DNA of 64,000 nt from assembly GCF_963855985.1 (NCBI RefSeq), contig NC_087090.1, positions 14,568,501 through 14,632,500 on the forward strand, given 5' to 3'. Of the stretch, positions 26,295 through 37,218 are shown in pieces; the stretch's first letter is position 1; each line of letters opens with the position of its first letter. A program made the position numbers and the translations under genes. The notes under the pieces are model-generated. The model saw only the letters and a program-made list of their open reading frames with translations, made no database searches and was not told the origin of the DNA. This DNA comes from Ostrinia nubilalis (lineage: Eukaryota > Arthropoda > Insecta > Lepidoptera > Crambidae).

Positions 26295-26597
26295 TTAATA
26301 ATCACATTAACAAGCTATAAGTACAATTCAGGCGATCTAATCGTTATAGGAGTGATAACGATTTTTAAAGATTTGAAATCCATAAATACCTAACCTAACC
26401 TACCTAATTCCATTAATCCACAGGAATATTTGTAGAGTTTCCAAAGGATCTCCAAGAAAGTTAAAAGACCAAAATTCTTTTTGTGATTATAAAAGCTTAG
26501 GCTTAGGGTACCGCAATCAAATGGCAGCGAAGTGTTAGAAGAGTTAGAGAGAATTACTTAAAATTAACTGGTTAAAAATAAGTATGTAAGTCATCAC

Positions 26598-26880
26598 CAT
26601 GCGGCTCTCCACTATGCCTAAAGCGTACCCTCTGTTTCTTTGGACACATTATGCGGTCTCCAAGGCATTGTCTGGCTGGAGAAACAAATTATCCTGGGAC
26701 AAATGGAAGGCAGACGTGCTCGGGGCAGGGCACCGACCGAGATGGTCAGACTCGGTGAGGAAGACGGTGGCGGAAGTTTGCATCGTGCGGTCCACACAGC
26801 TATAACCGCAGTCTGTGGAGGAAAACTATAATTATGTGGTCGCGATCCTCATCATTAGTGAGAAGAAGAAGAAGTAAGTA
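26598..26880 (+). mobile_element. Degraded LINE 3' end with (GAA)n tail
   Basis: A broken frame gives GQMEGRRARGRAP, then after a frameshift YNRSLWRK and an arginine-rich stop region, ending in a run of AGAAGAAGAAG. This is the usual C-terminal region of lepidopteran non-LTR retrotransposons (GRRxRGR..RW motif). It belongs to a different family from the (GAT)n-tailed fragments. Frameshifts and stops make it inactive. Confidence 0.65.
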
Positions 26881-26909
26881 AGGTATGCATAAATCATAAT
26901 TGACTAATG

Positions 26910-27192
26910 CAGTGTTTTTCAACCTTTTTCATGACAGGGTCGTGTCATGAAAAAGGTTACCCTAGCATGAAAAAATGTTTGGCGACCCCCTGACCGTTCG
27001 CTTTTTTTTATCATGCATTTTATAATGTTGCAAAGATGTTTGTAGGGACCGAATACTTCAATTCATACGACATTTGCATAATTAGATTTCAGATTAATCT
27101 GTCTTTATAAGATTTTTTTTACTGAGGTACTTTTTACGACCTCTCGCGACTACGCGGCTGCGCGACCCCCCAGCACAGGTTGAAAAACACTG
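26910..27192. mobile_element. Non-autonomous hAT element, CAGTGTTTTTCAACCT termini, copy 1
   Basis: A 283-bp element with inverted ends CAGTGTTTTTCAACCT / AGGTTGAAAAACACTG and an exact 8-bp duplication GACTAATG (26902-26909, 27193-27200). It contains the word GACCTCTCGCGAC near the right end. A second copy in the opposite orientation is at 50231. Confidence 0.93.
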
Positions 27193-27654
27193 GACTAATG
27201 AATAATTCTTCTCACACTAGTATTTTCTACATACGTCACTGATACGAGAATCAGTCACTGCTACGAATCGGTATAACTGATAAGTAATCACGATAAATTA
27301 AGGATATAAACATTAGTCACCAGCAAGCGCCGCTTCCTCATACTCCGATGAATCATTTCAAGTTCACAGTCAGCATTTCCTAGATAACATTTAAATGAAA
27401 TGCCACTCATTTATTCAAGGAAAGGCACTTGACTTCTGGAACTGGAACCTAAGTCTGGCATGTGGTTAAAAGTAGGTAAGTAGGTGACGAAGACAGTAGT
27501 TTTAAATTAATAACTAAGTCACTAGTAAAATACTCGTACCTACCTATACGATGTAATTCTGTCGCCGTAAGAAACACTTAGGTAGGTAATCATGCGCGTA
27601 TGGCGTCGAGGCCTCCCCTGAAAAAGAACCCTAGATACGGCAATGTAGTAGTTG

Positions 27655-27815
27655 TGTGCAATGAGACGTAAAGGTAAGAACGCCAGTTGGTTACTTTCAG
27701 AGGAACTGTGGTTAAGGATATCGAGTGAAGCTCGCTTCCATCTTTGGCCTTTTCCATGAATCAAGAGGGTGACATGCTGGTCAAAAGCTCCCCCGTTGTG
27801 GTAATAAGGGCTTCC
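27655..27815 (+). mobile_element. Diverged SINE body
   Basis: The words GTGAAGCTCGCTTCCA, TTTGGCC and CCCGTTGTGGTAATA follow in the same order and spacing as in the SINE at 51745-52088 (GTGAAGCTCGCTTCCA, TTCGGCC, CTCGTTGTGGATAA). The tRNA-like head is not recognisable here, so this is an old or 5'-truncated relative. Confidence 0.6.
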
Positions 27816-27840
27816 AAAGCCAAAAACCTTCTCTGGAGTC

Positions 27841-27889
27841 TTCCAGTGACTTGGCCCACTTTTAGTTGGTCCACGGGCCAAGTCGCTAG
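27841..27889. repeat. Short palindromic repeat with GACTTGG / CCAAGTC, copy 1
   Basis: AGTGACTTGGCCC pairs with GGGCCAAGTCGCT around a short loop. A similar palindrome lies at 28482-28528, on the other side of the hAT element at 27928-28367. The two may be ends or copies of one older repeat. Confidence 0.5.
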
Positions 27890-27927
27890 ATTAAATTTTT
27901 AGATATTTTTGCTTCCAGTAACTGAGC

Positions 27928-28367
27928 CAGCGTTGCCAGTTGTTTTTTTCGCCAAGTCGGGACTTTGGTACTTTTTGAGTGAAAATAGCGGGATTCTTCC
28001 GTCAGAAGCGGGACATAGTAAAAAAACGTATACAAATCAAAGGTTTTCAAATATTTATCTTTTTATTTGACTTAAAATTACGTTTACGTGACAATAGATA
28101 GCAAAAGTAGCCATAGAAAATGTATTTTAACAAAAAAATAATATTTTAAATCAGATTTACTCTATCGTTAAATTCGTCTTTAGAATAAAAAAAGAAAAAA
28201 AAATTAAAAAGTTTTATTCTTTAGAATAACATGGCGTTTCAAACAATAGTCTGGTGAAGTGAGTGTCTCTCTCCGAAAAGCGGGACCGAGCCTGTCCCGC
28301 GCGGGACATTTAAATTTGATTTAAAAATCGGGACGTCCCGCCAAAATCGGGACGTCTGGCAACGCTG
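27928..28367. mobile_element. Non-autonomous hAT element, CAGCGTTGCCAG termini
   Basis: A 440-bp element with ends CAGCGTTGCCAG / CTGGCAACGCTG and an exact 8-bp duplication AACTGAGC (27920-27927, 28368-28375). GGGAC/GTCCCG words near both ends extend the terminal symmetry. No transposase frame is present. Confidence 0.92.
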
Positions 28368-28481
28368 AACTGAGCCCACCTTCAATATCTTTATTAATAA
28401 ATTAAACACAAAATCAACACAAAACTACTCTAGAATCTTAGAGTGGAACCAGGTGATGGAAGAAAATATATTTAAAATTCA

Positions 28482-28528
28482 ATCCAGTGACTTGGCACGT
28501 GGACCAAGCGATAAGTGGACCAAGTCAT
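28482..28528. repeat. Short palindromic repeat with GACTTGG / CCAAGTC, copy 2
   Basis: TCCAGTGACTTGG opens and GGACCAAGTCATTG closes the unit, with GGACCAAGCG inside. It shares the CCAGTGACTTGG word with the unit at 27841. Confidence 0.5.
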
Positions 28529-28634
28529 TGCAAGACTCTAGTGAAAGATATTATCGTTCAAAGCTTTGAACTTAATAAAAATGTACAAAATATTTTCTGA
28601 TAAAGTAAAAGCAAAATATCTATCAATAATCACA

Positions 28635-28671
28635 TTAGTTATTCACGCGGTGTTTACTGGTGAATAACTAA
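28635..28671. repeat. Small hairpin, 12-bp perfect arms
   Basis: TTAGTTATTCAC (28635-28646) pairs perfectly with GTGAATAACTAA (28660-28671) across a 13-base loop. No function can be assigned. Confidence 0.6.
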
Positions 28672-29272
28672 ATTAAGTCTAGTCTGGGTGGAGCCACCCT
28701 TACTCCCCTTGGGAGGTCCGACGCCGACAATGGTGGCTACCTACAGCCTCTGACCTCTAACTGGATTAATGTCACTAAGTATCTAGTTGAATTACCTCCA
28801 TTATATGTTGCTAAGAGAAGAAACAGAATTATGGTTCGGAAAATGCTCGTGAGGGAATCATGTCAATAAGTTTTCATTTCGGTGAAACTGAAAAGTTAAA
28901 TTGCGGAACGTAATCGGCAAATAGTTGTGCGTGGGGTTGATATGGACTAAACTTTTCAAGCTGACCTGATGGAGGGTTAACTAGTAGATATCTTGAATCA
29001 TTGAATCTTGATAATAATGAATTTAAATTACATCATTAAAATATCTAAAATATGATTAAATGAACAGCTCTACCTACAATATCACTGCAGCATTCTCTGA
29101 AATTCAGCACAGCTAAGAGGATTTAACAACTACCTCACCCTCAAAATAATACTTCGGGGAACTTGATCATTTAACAATTAATTAATGTAAGTAGGATTTG
29201 TAGGTATTACATTACATGAAATGCTCTAACTAATGTACAGCACCAAATTAGGAGTATAAATACTTCTACTTA

Positions 29273-29409
29273 GGGTGGATTCGACCAACCAAGAGTAAAA
29301 ATCTCAGAATAAATCGTCAGTTTTGACATAAATTTTCCAAAAATGAAACTGTAAATGTGCCAGTTATACCAGGAGTTATTCTCGGATAAAAGTTTGGTCG
29401 AATCGTGCC
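29273..29409. mobile_element. Harbinger-like MITE, GGGTGGATTCGACCAA termini
   Basis: A 137-bp element with imperfect inverted ends GGGTGGATTCGACCAA / TTGGTCGAATCGTGCC and TTA on both sides (29270-29272, 29410-29412). The family differs from the A copies but has the same 3-bp target type. Confidence 0.8.
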
Positions 29410-30068
29410 TTAGTAGATAGTTAGGATAGTTATTTAATTTTTAGCGTTAAGAGTTGCATCTCAAACTAATTTGAAAATAATAAATAACTTGAAAAATCGA
29501 ACTGCCTAAGGCAGGAATCGAACCCACAACCTTTAGCTTTTTAAAGTTTTTTATTAAAAAAAATATAGGTATCTTTTTCTAATATCTCGCTTAGTGCATT
29601 GTACCTACTACCGTTTTACTGGAAAAACTGGTGATACTCATTTTGATTCATACATACATAATTGTCATTAGTATGCAGCTGGTGGCTATCTCGTCTTCCT
29701 GTATAGGGGCTCGGTGATTATAATCGTAAGATTCTATAATAATATAATCAATCTTTAAAACCTGATATGATAAAAATATACGGGCTACCGTATAAAATAG
29801 GAAAGGTGTTTTTTCGAACATGCATCGAACCATATCTGTATAAGCAGACACTTTTAAAATGAAGATTAAGTTCGTTATTTATTTATTTTACCTTTTATTG
29901 TAATTCATGATTTACTTTATTGAAATAAGCAATGCCTGAGAAAAAGCTAATTATAAATGAGAATGTAGCTCTATCTGTCGGTTTGTTATGTTTATAAACC
30001 CAAGATGCTGAAAGACAACATTTGTAATTATGGGCGAAAAGATAAAGATTTTCTGTATAAAAGACTAT

Positions 30069-30184
30069 TGCCCGTTTTCACCATCGGTCCCTTATTTTTA
30101 AGTGACACCTATGGTAACACTTAACAGGCATTTTGTTTTCATAGGGGTCACTTAAAAATTAGGGATTGATGGTGAAAATGGGCA
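30069..30184. mobile_element. MITE/foldback, TGCCCGTTTTCACCATC termini
   Basis: A 116-bp foldback whose arms of about 45 bases pair with few mismatches: TGCCCGTTTTCACCATC on the left against GATGGTGAAAATGGGCA on the right. TAT flanks both sides. No coding content. Confidence 0.8.
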
Positions 30185-30505
30185 TATAAAACCCAAACAG
30201 ACAATATTTAGCACTGCTCAGTGAATGGTAACGTAAGTAAACGAAATTAATCATGATTTGAAATTCGTTACGTTCAGTTTAAAATCAGTAGCACTCGTCT
30301 ATATGTATTATTATGTTCGTAAGGATGTTACATAAGAGTGTTATTAATACACACTAAACGATTTCCGCGATCGATTATATTGGTTGTTTACGTGACTTAT
30401 CAGAATCGGGGATTCCATTTACTTGTACGATGCTAATAACTTATGTATGTGCATTATTATCACAATAATGGATTTAAAAGGTAAAAGTTGGGAATTTCCC
30501 AACTA

Positions 30506-30600
30506 ATCAGAAGAAAAAACATTTTCACCATATTGTTCTGCTTAGGTATTTTACTTTTTGGTATTCCCAACAAAATATCAGAAGAAAAAACATTTCCACA
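30506..30600. repeat. Local direct repeat ATCAGAAGAAAAAACATTT
   Basis: This 19-base word occurs twice, about 76 bases apart, along with related flanking text around a GTTGGGAA/TTCCCAAC palindrome. It looks like a local segmental duplication. Confidence 0.6.
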
Positions 30601-30978
30601 ATCATTTTTTCTGTTTTCTAGTAGGTACTTTTTACTAACGAAAGAAAGCATATTAAACTATTTTTTTTACTGCAAATATAGCACTTCTTAATACAGCTAC
30701 ACAGGCACATTCAGTTTGAGGTACCGTCTGTATTTGCTGTAGTTTTTTTCATAGTTAAATAAATCTGGAGAAATCAGTGACATTTTAAGTGAAATAGAAG
30801 CTTTGGAAAGGAAGTGGCTACTATATCTTCTGTCAATATTAGTATGTCATGACACCGAAGGTTCAATCGGAGGGGTGTTTGCCGAGTCGGTTCCATTATT
30901 ATGGTCAACAGGATGTTTGCCCATGTCCTGCTGACTCCTGCTTTACGAAAGCCCGTTACTGTACTATTTGTGTAAGTA

Positions 30979-31191
30979 GGAGACTGGGGTGAGTTGTAAC
31001 AGAGGAGAGCTGTGTTGTGACATTGTCGATTTTTTGGAACTTATTAAATTAGCGAGCTCGTAACAGTGCAAGTATTTTAGTTGGAGTCTCGAGCTAACAA
31101 ATGCGCGCTGTTGTGAGCTCGCTGTTGTTATAAGGTTTCCAAAATTCGTCAATTTCACAACTCTCCTCTGTTACAACTCACCTCGGTCTCC
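30979..31191. mobile_element. MITE/foldback with GAGTTGTAACAGAGGAGAG termini
   Basis: The ends of this 213-bp element are inverted copies of about 35 bases: GGAGACTGGGGTGAGTTGTAA on one side pairs with TTACAACTCACCTCGGTCTCC on the other, with a few mismatches. A shorter inner pair, CGAGCTC / GAGCTCG, adds to the foldback. The flanks give no certain target duplication. Confidence 0.75.
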
Positions 31192-31454
31192 CCTGCCTAT
31201 TATCAGATATTCTTCAAAGTTCAAATTCATCGTTAAAATATTTCGATGTGCATGAAATTATTTTCGTCTCGAAAGGTCACTTACAATAAATCGTCGACAA
31301 GGTGCTCTACCATCTACCGGTTCTCTACTATCAGATTATCTTTTCCTAATTTATTTTAACAGTTACATTTTTCATTAACCAACAACATCAAACTTCTCAA
31401 AAATAAACATTATACCTAGTTACCTATGTAGGTAATAATATTTTTTATTTATAA

Positions 31455-31811
31455 GGGGCCATCCATAAAGTACGTCACACGAATTTCATGATTTTTTGAC
31501 CCCCTCTCCGTCCTTGTCACAGGTGGTCACATTTCTGAGACCCCCCCCCCCCCCCCCTCCCTAGTGTGACGTCACATGTTTTGCAATTTCACATCGAAAA
31601 ATTATTAAATTAACAGCAGTTCTGAAATTAGTTTTATTTCCATTTAAATTAAGCACTTTTTTTATGAAATCAACATTATATCAAATATTTGAAACAATTG
31701 AAATGTGATGTCACGAAACTTAGGACCCCTCCCACCCCTTGTCACATTATGTCACACTTTGTCAACCCCCTCCCCCCCTCTTTGCGTGTGACGTACTTTA
31801 TGGATGACCCC
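31455..31811. mobile_element. TIR element, CCATCCATAAAGTACGTCAC termini, with poly-C tract
   Basis: A 357-bp element with near-perfect ends GGGGCCATCCATAAAGTACG / CGTACTTTATGGATGACCCC, flanked by TAA (31452-31454, 31812-31814). An uninterrupted run of about 16 C lies near 31542-31557, and TGTCAC words recur inside. This terminal sequence is widespread in arthropod genomes. No transposase is present. Confidence 0.85.
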
Positions 31812-31992
31812 TAAGTAACATACATTAGCTTAATTCAATAAGCGATTAATTTGATTACATCAACTCAAATGAAGTAATAGAGATATAACCGTAATATTTA
31901 AGTATTTACTTGTTTCTCAATTAATTAAGATTTAAGTGTTAAGTCAACAATGTTGTTTGTTAATTTTAACCCTCGTTAGTTTATTTTAAGGT

Positions 31993-32114
31993 AGCAGGGA
32001 GCGCTGGACGCAGGCTGCTACCAATCGATCAACGTGGAAAGCATTAGAGGAGGCCTATGTTCAGCAGTGGACGTCCTATGGCTGAAATGATGATGATGAT
32101 GATGATGATGATGA
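31993..32114 (+). mobile_element. RTE-type LINE 3' end with (GAT)n tail
   Basis: From 31993 the frame reads RWTQAATNRSTWKALEEAYV and closes at TGA 32083-32085. It is followed by about nine GAT units. It is the same family as the fragments at 20776, 34301, 57229, 62134 and 63776, and is 5'-truncated. Confidence 0.85.
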
Positions 32115-32879
32115 GTTTATTTTTTAACAAGTTTAGGCGTGTAAAGATGATGTTTTTCCTATATATATCTTTACTGATGATGTGCTTAATAATGACTTCA
32201 CATCATCTGCAGTGCTCTCGAATTTTGCAAAAGTAAACTTGTCACAATGTAACTTAAAACCCGCTCTGCCAAGGGCAACGGGTGGACGCCGTGTAGCGTT
32301 GCATTCTTAATTATAAAACGCTTTTATTAACCAGTTTTAAAGTTGATTATCCTATGGCAGACCCACGAATGAGCGACGCTAGTCGTAGGTCAACTGAATA
32401 GTAAAAGGATTAAGCAAGGCCCTTTAGGGCTCGGTTAATGTTTGCGAATGTTATAAGCCTAATTTATTGGGGCCTAATGATTGGTACTGAACTGATAAGA
32501 ACTTCGACGGATCCAATCCGAATTTTGGATCAAATAAGATTCTAAATCCTAATTCCTCCCCAGCTTCATAACAAAGGGCTCTACTCTAAACAATGCAACA
32601 ATCGGTAACGAATCTTAATTCGATAGAGATTATTGATATCATGCAGATGGTAGGTACCATACCTACCAGTGCAACTTTATCGAAACAAAACTAATAACTA
32701 ATTAGTACCTACATTGTTTTGAGTTTGGACAATATAATATTCGTTTAATATCCTATTTGTATTCCATTCAATCTATAGGTATTCTAGTCTCTAGAGGCGC
32801 TACGCTGTTTGTATTTCATGTTAGTACACATAATAGAGTTTAGAATTCTCGATCTTTAGATTTATTGGCTTTACAAACG

Positions 32880-32982
32880 TACGGTCAACAGCACGTCAAC
32901 GTAAACACTGTGGTATCTTACGTAGTTGCGATAGGGGCGACTTTGCAACGAAAATGTATAGCTTGATGTGCTGTCGACTGTA
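32880..32982. mobile_element. Short TIR element, CAACAGCACGTCAA termini
   Basis: TACGGTCAACAGCACGTCAA on the left pairs with TTGATGTGCTGTCGACTGTA on the right (two mismatches). TA at both ends fits a Tc1/mariner-type target. A fragment of the same terminus (AGTCGACAGCAC) is visible near 36780. Confidence 0.7.
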
Positions 32983-33818
32983 CAATATTTTTGACGAGAC
33001 AACAGACTGCATTGCAAAATCGTTGAAATTACCCAGGTTACATGTAATTCATTTTCATATTATTGCGAGGCTCAAAATCTATTGGGTTGGTTTGGCGTGC
33101 TTTGGTTGCTTTTTAAAACATTAGCACTGTGATAAAAATATCTAGGAATGTATGTATTTTTTCTAACCTGTTTTTAGAGCCGTTACACTCACGAATCTAA
33201 AGAGTCAAAGCTCGCATTTTGGAAAATTATTTAATTTTATTTTTTGGTCGACCTTTACCCGATTGCCTCGTTGCCTCGGCTTGCTCGCGGAAAGATAAAT
33301 TATTTATTTTTAAAAGCAAAAAAAAAATTCCTAAGTACCTATTCGTTTGGAAAAATACACAGTTTGATACATAATCTAAGCCAAATTAAATACAAGGTCA
33401 CATAAAGCAGGTAATAATAATGCAAGTTATAAGACGATTCACAAACTTGTTTTCAATTATTTATTCAATATTATTATATCGAGGGGCTTCACTTAAGAAA
33501 AAGTACCATACAAAGTCAAAATAGATAGGTAATTAAGTATTTGCAACAGGTTTCAGTCGGATATTAGTTTCAGTTTCAGATAATAATAATAAGATAGGTT
33601 TTTGTGTCACTTGCTTGGCATGACAATGTCTATTAATTTGGGAATTCAGTATTTAGTTTTGCCAAAATATTAACGGAGATATTTAGACCACTTCACGCCC
33701 ACAGCCGTGTGGCGATTATATTGGCAGTAGGTGGAATGGTGTGGCCATAAAACTGCTGAAATTCTTCAGGACTTCATAAGAATAAATCTGACTAAATCTA
33801 AGAAGTACCCACCTAAAT

Positions 33819-34255
33819 GCACGCAGCACAGGTCGTTGTGGAAACAGGCGCGGATCTAGCCCTCAAAAAAGGTTGTGGGCACAGCCATCAAAAATTAGCA
33901 AAGTGAGAGTTGGATTGGAGTACTAACTCACTCATGAACAATCATGGACTTACCTGTGTTTTGAACAATTTTTTAATTTGATATTTTTTACATTATCAAA
34001 TCAAACTGGACTTGGGCAGGCGCGGTTGTAGCGCCAAGTTATCGGTGTCATGGCGGCGGCGTTTTAGTGGAACGGCTGTGTTCCAAATCACGCTCGATTT
34101 TTTAAAGGCTCATCAGTCAGTCGTTTTTATCATCAGCCTATCGATCTTATCAATAGATCATAATATTAAAACAAGCAAATTAGGGTTGTGGGCATGCCCA
34201 CAGTGCCCACAACGGTGGATCAGCGCCTGTGTGGAAATCCATGGAGAAGAACTTT
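33819..34255 (+). mobile_element. RTE LINE fragment split by a hAT insertion
   Basis: The bases 33819-33844 and 34230-34255 form one stretch related to the LINE tail at 20818 (GCAGCGCAGG..TTGTGGAAATCC). The hAT element at 33845-34229 has inserted into it, and its target duplication TGTGGAAA is LINE sequence. This sets the order: LINE first, hAT later. Confidence 0.7.
33845..34229. mobile_element. Non-autonomous hAT element, CAGGCGCGGATC termini
   Basis: A 385-bp element with ends CAGGCGCGGATC / GGATCAGCGCCTG (imperfect) and an exact 8-bp duplication TGTGGAAA (33837-33844, 34230-34237). An inner GTTGTGGGCA / TGCCCACAAC pair extends the symmetry. The long open frame starting at 34012 is a read-through of this element into LINE sequence, not a gene. 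Confidence 0.9.
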
Positions 34256-34300
34256 GTTCGGCTGTGAACGTAATTAGGCTGAAACTAATGAAATCTTTCA

Positions 34301-34440
34301 GCGTTCAGAATCTGCGTGGGACGTCCACCCACAAGGTGGACCGACGATATCGTAAAGGTATCAGGCGTTGGACGCAGGCTGCTACCAACTGGGCAACATG
34401 GAAAGCATTAGGGGAGGCCTCTGTTGAGCAGTGGATGTAG
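34301..34440 (+). mobile_element. RTE-type LINE 3' end
   Basis: The frame reads GTSTHKVDRR, then RRWTQAATNWATWKALGEAS and stops at TAG 34438-34440, where related copies continue for four more residues. The GATGAT tail has decayed to GATGAATGAA. It is an independent copy adjacent to the split fragment. Confidence 0.8.
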
Positions 34441-35616
34441 ATGAATGAAATCTAAATCAGTTTAAAACTTTTTCATATACCTACTTAACTCTGATGGTGA
34501 GAATTTCACGAGATAGCATTGCTATTTCTGTTTTTTTTTGTGCTTGTTGTTCAGTATTCTAATTACAAAGTGAAGTTAGAACCTTCGGGAATAATAATGT
34601 AGAGCGACGAGATCAGATCAGGGTCGTTCTATATTCGTATTGAGAAGCCACCCCCACACTCCTCTAGACACCTACGCAAATCGTTTTCAGTTCATTCAGC
34701 ACAAGGCTGAAGCGACCTAACGACAGATATAACTGATTCAAGGTTACGAAGGCTTCTTGGGGGTGGCCTGATAGCCTTCATTGGTAGCTATAATAGTAGG
34801 TGATATTATTTAAAAAAAAAAACGAGCAAGGTGCTTGTATTGAATGTGCGGTGATGTTAATGAAAAAATTCAAAACGTCCGCAAAAAACCGAGTCGTGTG
34901 GTAAAACTAGCCGCTACCTACCTGCTATTTGTTTGTTCTGCAATTGACACGTAGTTTGCAGTCTATTGAACAATAGCTAGTTAAATGGAAGTGTCACATT
35001 CCACATTTACAAAATCTGTCGTTAGTGTTAAATCTAATTGGATTGTTTACTTAATATAACTTTTTATGGGTTTTTTATTGACGAATCTGCCTCATTTTGT
35101 GATCGTTGCTTAATATTGAAGGTTAATAGTGCAACCTTGCATACCATGACATGACGCTTCTTCTTGTTTCCCCATTTCTCATACCTACGATGATGTAGAG
35201 AGCTTGGTGTTTTCGGTGTCACTGCCTCAGACTTTCAAAATTTCGAACTGGTTGCTTAGTTTTTGATCTTCATAGTAAGTAGATAATCATGTAGTATGAA
35301 TACTCGTAATAAAGCCTCCAGCTTTTTCCTCAGTGTGTTCAAGTATTTTTCATAATTTTAAAGTTTGTTCTTAAGAGATGAGGCTCTGCAACAGCACTAT
35401 TAGTTAAAGTTTTGTGGTGGAAAATAGTGGAAATACTCGTCAAACATCTATCAAAGGAGGCAGGTTAATTATTATCAAATTTCCCCACAGTTTCTTCTTA
35501 TCAATGACGCCGAGGCGAGGGCTTGTCGCAATGGAAACAACTACGTCAATTTCGTACACAGTCAAGTTTTCCTTAACGCCATCCAGTGTTTCGTTCATCC
35601 ATTGCGTTACTGGCAC

Positions 35617-36325
35617 TAGAGATGGGTAGTGGGTAAAAACCCATTTCACCCGATTGGGTTTAAACTGGGTGATTTGGGTAAAAACCCGGTTTTTACCCAT
35701 TATCACCCATTCTGGTGGGTGAAAACAAAAATAGCGTTTTTTTAAAGTGAGAAGTGGTATTTGTTGCTAAGGGGGCGTTCTAGTGTTAGGTAATGCAATC
35801 TGGGGGGAGAGGAGGTCTTGAAAAACGTTACAATGCGTTACAATGGCGGAAGGGCGGTTCGATTTCAAGTTTTTAAGCAGAAGTACTTTGTAGTTGGTGT
35901 TGTTATTTGTAACTTTATACCGTAATGTCATCAAAGAGAGAGTTTGGCATCTTTGGCATCCCCCCCTCCATGTCCTTGCCATGATCACAAACTATTGTGT
36001 TCCTACTAAATTTCTTCTAAATCGGTTCAACGATTCTTGAAATAACACCATTTTATGAAATAATTGGTCACATCATCATAACGTGATCAATTTTACGATT
36101 TGGCCATGATATAAATGCATATTAGTGTTAAATTTGACTTATTACTTATTAATCAATAAACTTAAATGAGAAAAAATTAATAAAAATAAAGAAAAGATAC
36201 CAATTAAAATAATTTTAAAATTATTTGTTTTCACCCGGTGTAAACACCCACGGGTGGAATGAAACGGGGTTTTATTGGGTTTTTACCCTCATGTGGGTTT
36301 TTACCCGGGTGGAAACCCATCTCTA
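35617..36325. mobile_element. Non-autonomous hAT element, TAGAGATGGGT termini
   Basis: A 709-bp element with ends TAGAGATGGGT / ACCCATCTCTA and an exact 8-bp duplication ACTGGCAC (35609-35616, 36326-36333). Both ends are built of many GGGTAAAAACCC-like words, giving a strongly foldable terminal structure. The overlapping short frames in it are not genes. Confidence 0.92.
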
Positions 36326-36853
36326 ACTGGCACACGTGTTGTGCTTCTGCTACGTCACGGATCACGCTCGACCTGCCTAGCCCACGCCATGTTACGTTTC
36401 GAACGCCCGTGACGTCACATCACTCTACCTTAAACTTTTCGAACCCTTTCTTACACGTCAATTGAAAAGTGTGCTAAGAGGGGTGTGCCACGTTTCACTG
36501 TTTGGTAATCAAAATGCTTGCAAATTCACTTTTGTATAAAAATCACGCGGATTCATTACGAACGTAAAAGTTACGGGCACAATGCGAAACAACTTTTTGT
36601 TGAAATTTCTAAATCCCTGAATAGAAATGAAAAGATTCATTCTAAATACGGAGCGATGAACACATAACGGGTTGGTAAGAATCACAATTTCGTATATTAC
36701 ACATTGGCAAAAATTGTTACATTAAATCGTGCAGTACTCTCAATGACCCACTGACCTACTTTAGCTGTAAAATACCTATAGTCGACAGCACTTTAGACTA
36801 CAAATTTTTTTTGTTGTAAAATCGCACCTACTATAAACAACATATGATCCCCT

Positions 36854-37218
36854 TAGGGTTGCCAGATGGCCGGGAAATCCGGGATTGTCCCGGAATTTTG
36901 CGTCTTGTCCCGTGTCCAGTAATTAGACCTTACTGTCCCGGATTTCCGAAAATCTACTAGTTTTGTGTCTTAATAAACTAATAAGTAATAACAAATAACA
37001 CGGCTGGCCTGCCTGTGAGTCCAACTAAGTACGTTGACGTACATTACCTATTAAAAGTATGTATTTGAAAATAAATGGCATTTTTCTTTTAAAATAGGTA
37101 CAAATAAAATCATTTGAAAATAATGGAAACCAAGATATTGTTAACTATGGGCAAGACCCGACACCGTTGTCCTAGTAGAATTGTCCCGGATTTGGTAAGT
37201 TTCCATCTGGCAACCCTA
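36854..37218. mobile_element. Non-autonomous hAT element, GTTGCCAGATGG termini
   Basis: A 365-bp element with ends TAGGGTTGCCAGATGG / CCATCTGGCAACCCTA and an exact 8-bp duplication GATCCCCT (36846-36853, 37219-37226). CCGGGATTGTCCCGG-like words lie just inside the left end. It is related by its termini to the elements at 18916 and 27928. Confidence 0.93.

Noticed and set aside
29500..29540. tRNA-like word GGAATCGAACCCACAACC
   Set aside because: A single B-box complement in AT-rich repeat text without a matching A box.
34012..34440. 142-codon open frame
   Set aside because: Runs from inside a hAT element through LINE sequence; the recognisable end is the LINE C-terminus.
34650..34765. Possible TIR pair GCCACCCCCA / TGGGGGTGGC
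   Set aside because: Only ten bases pair and no target duplication is visible.
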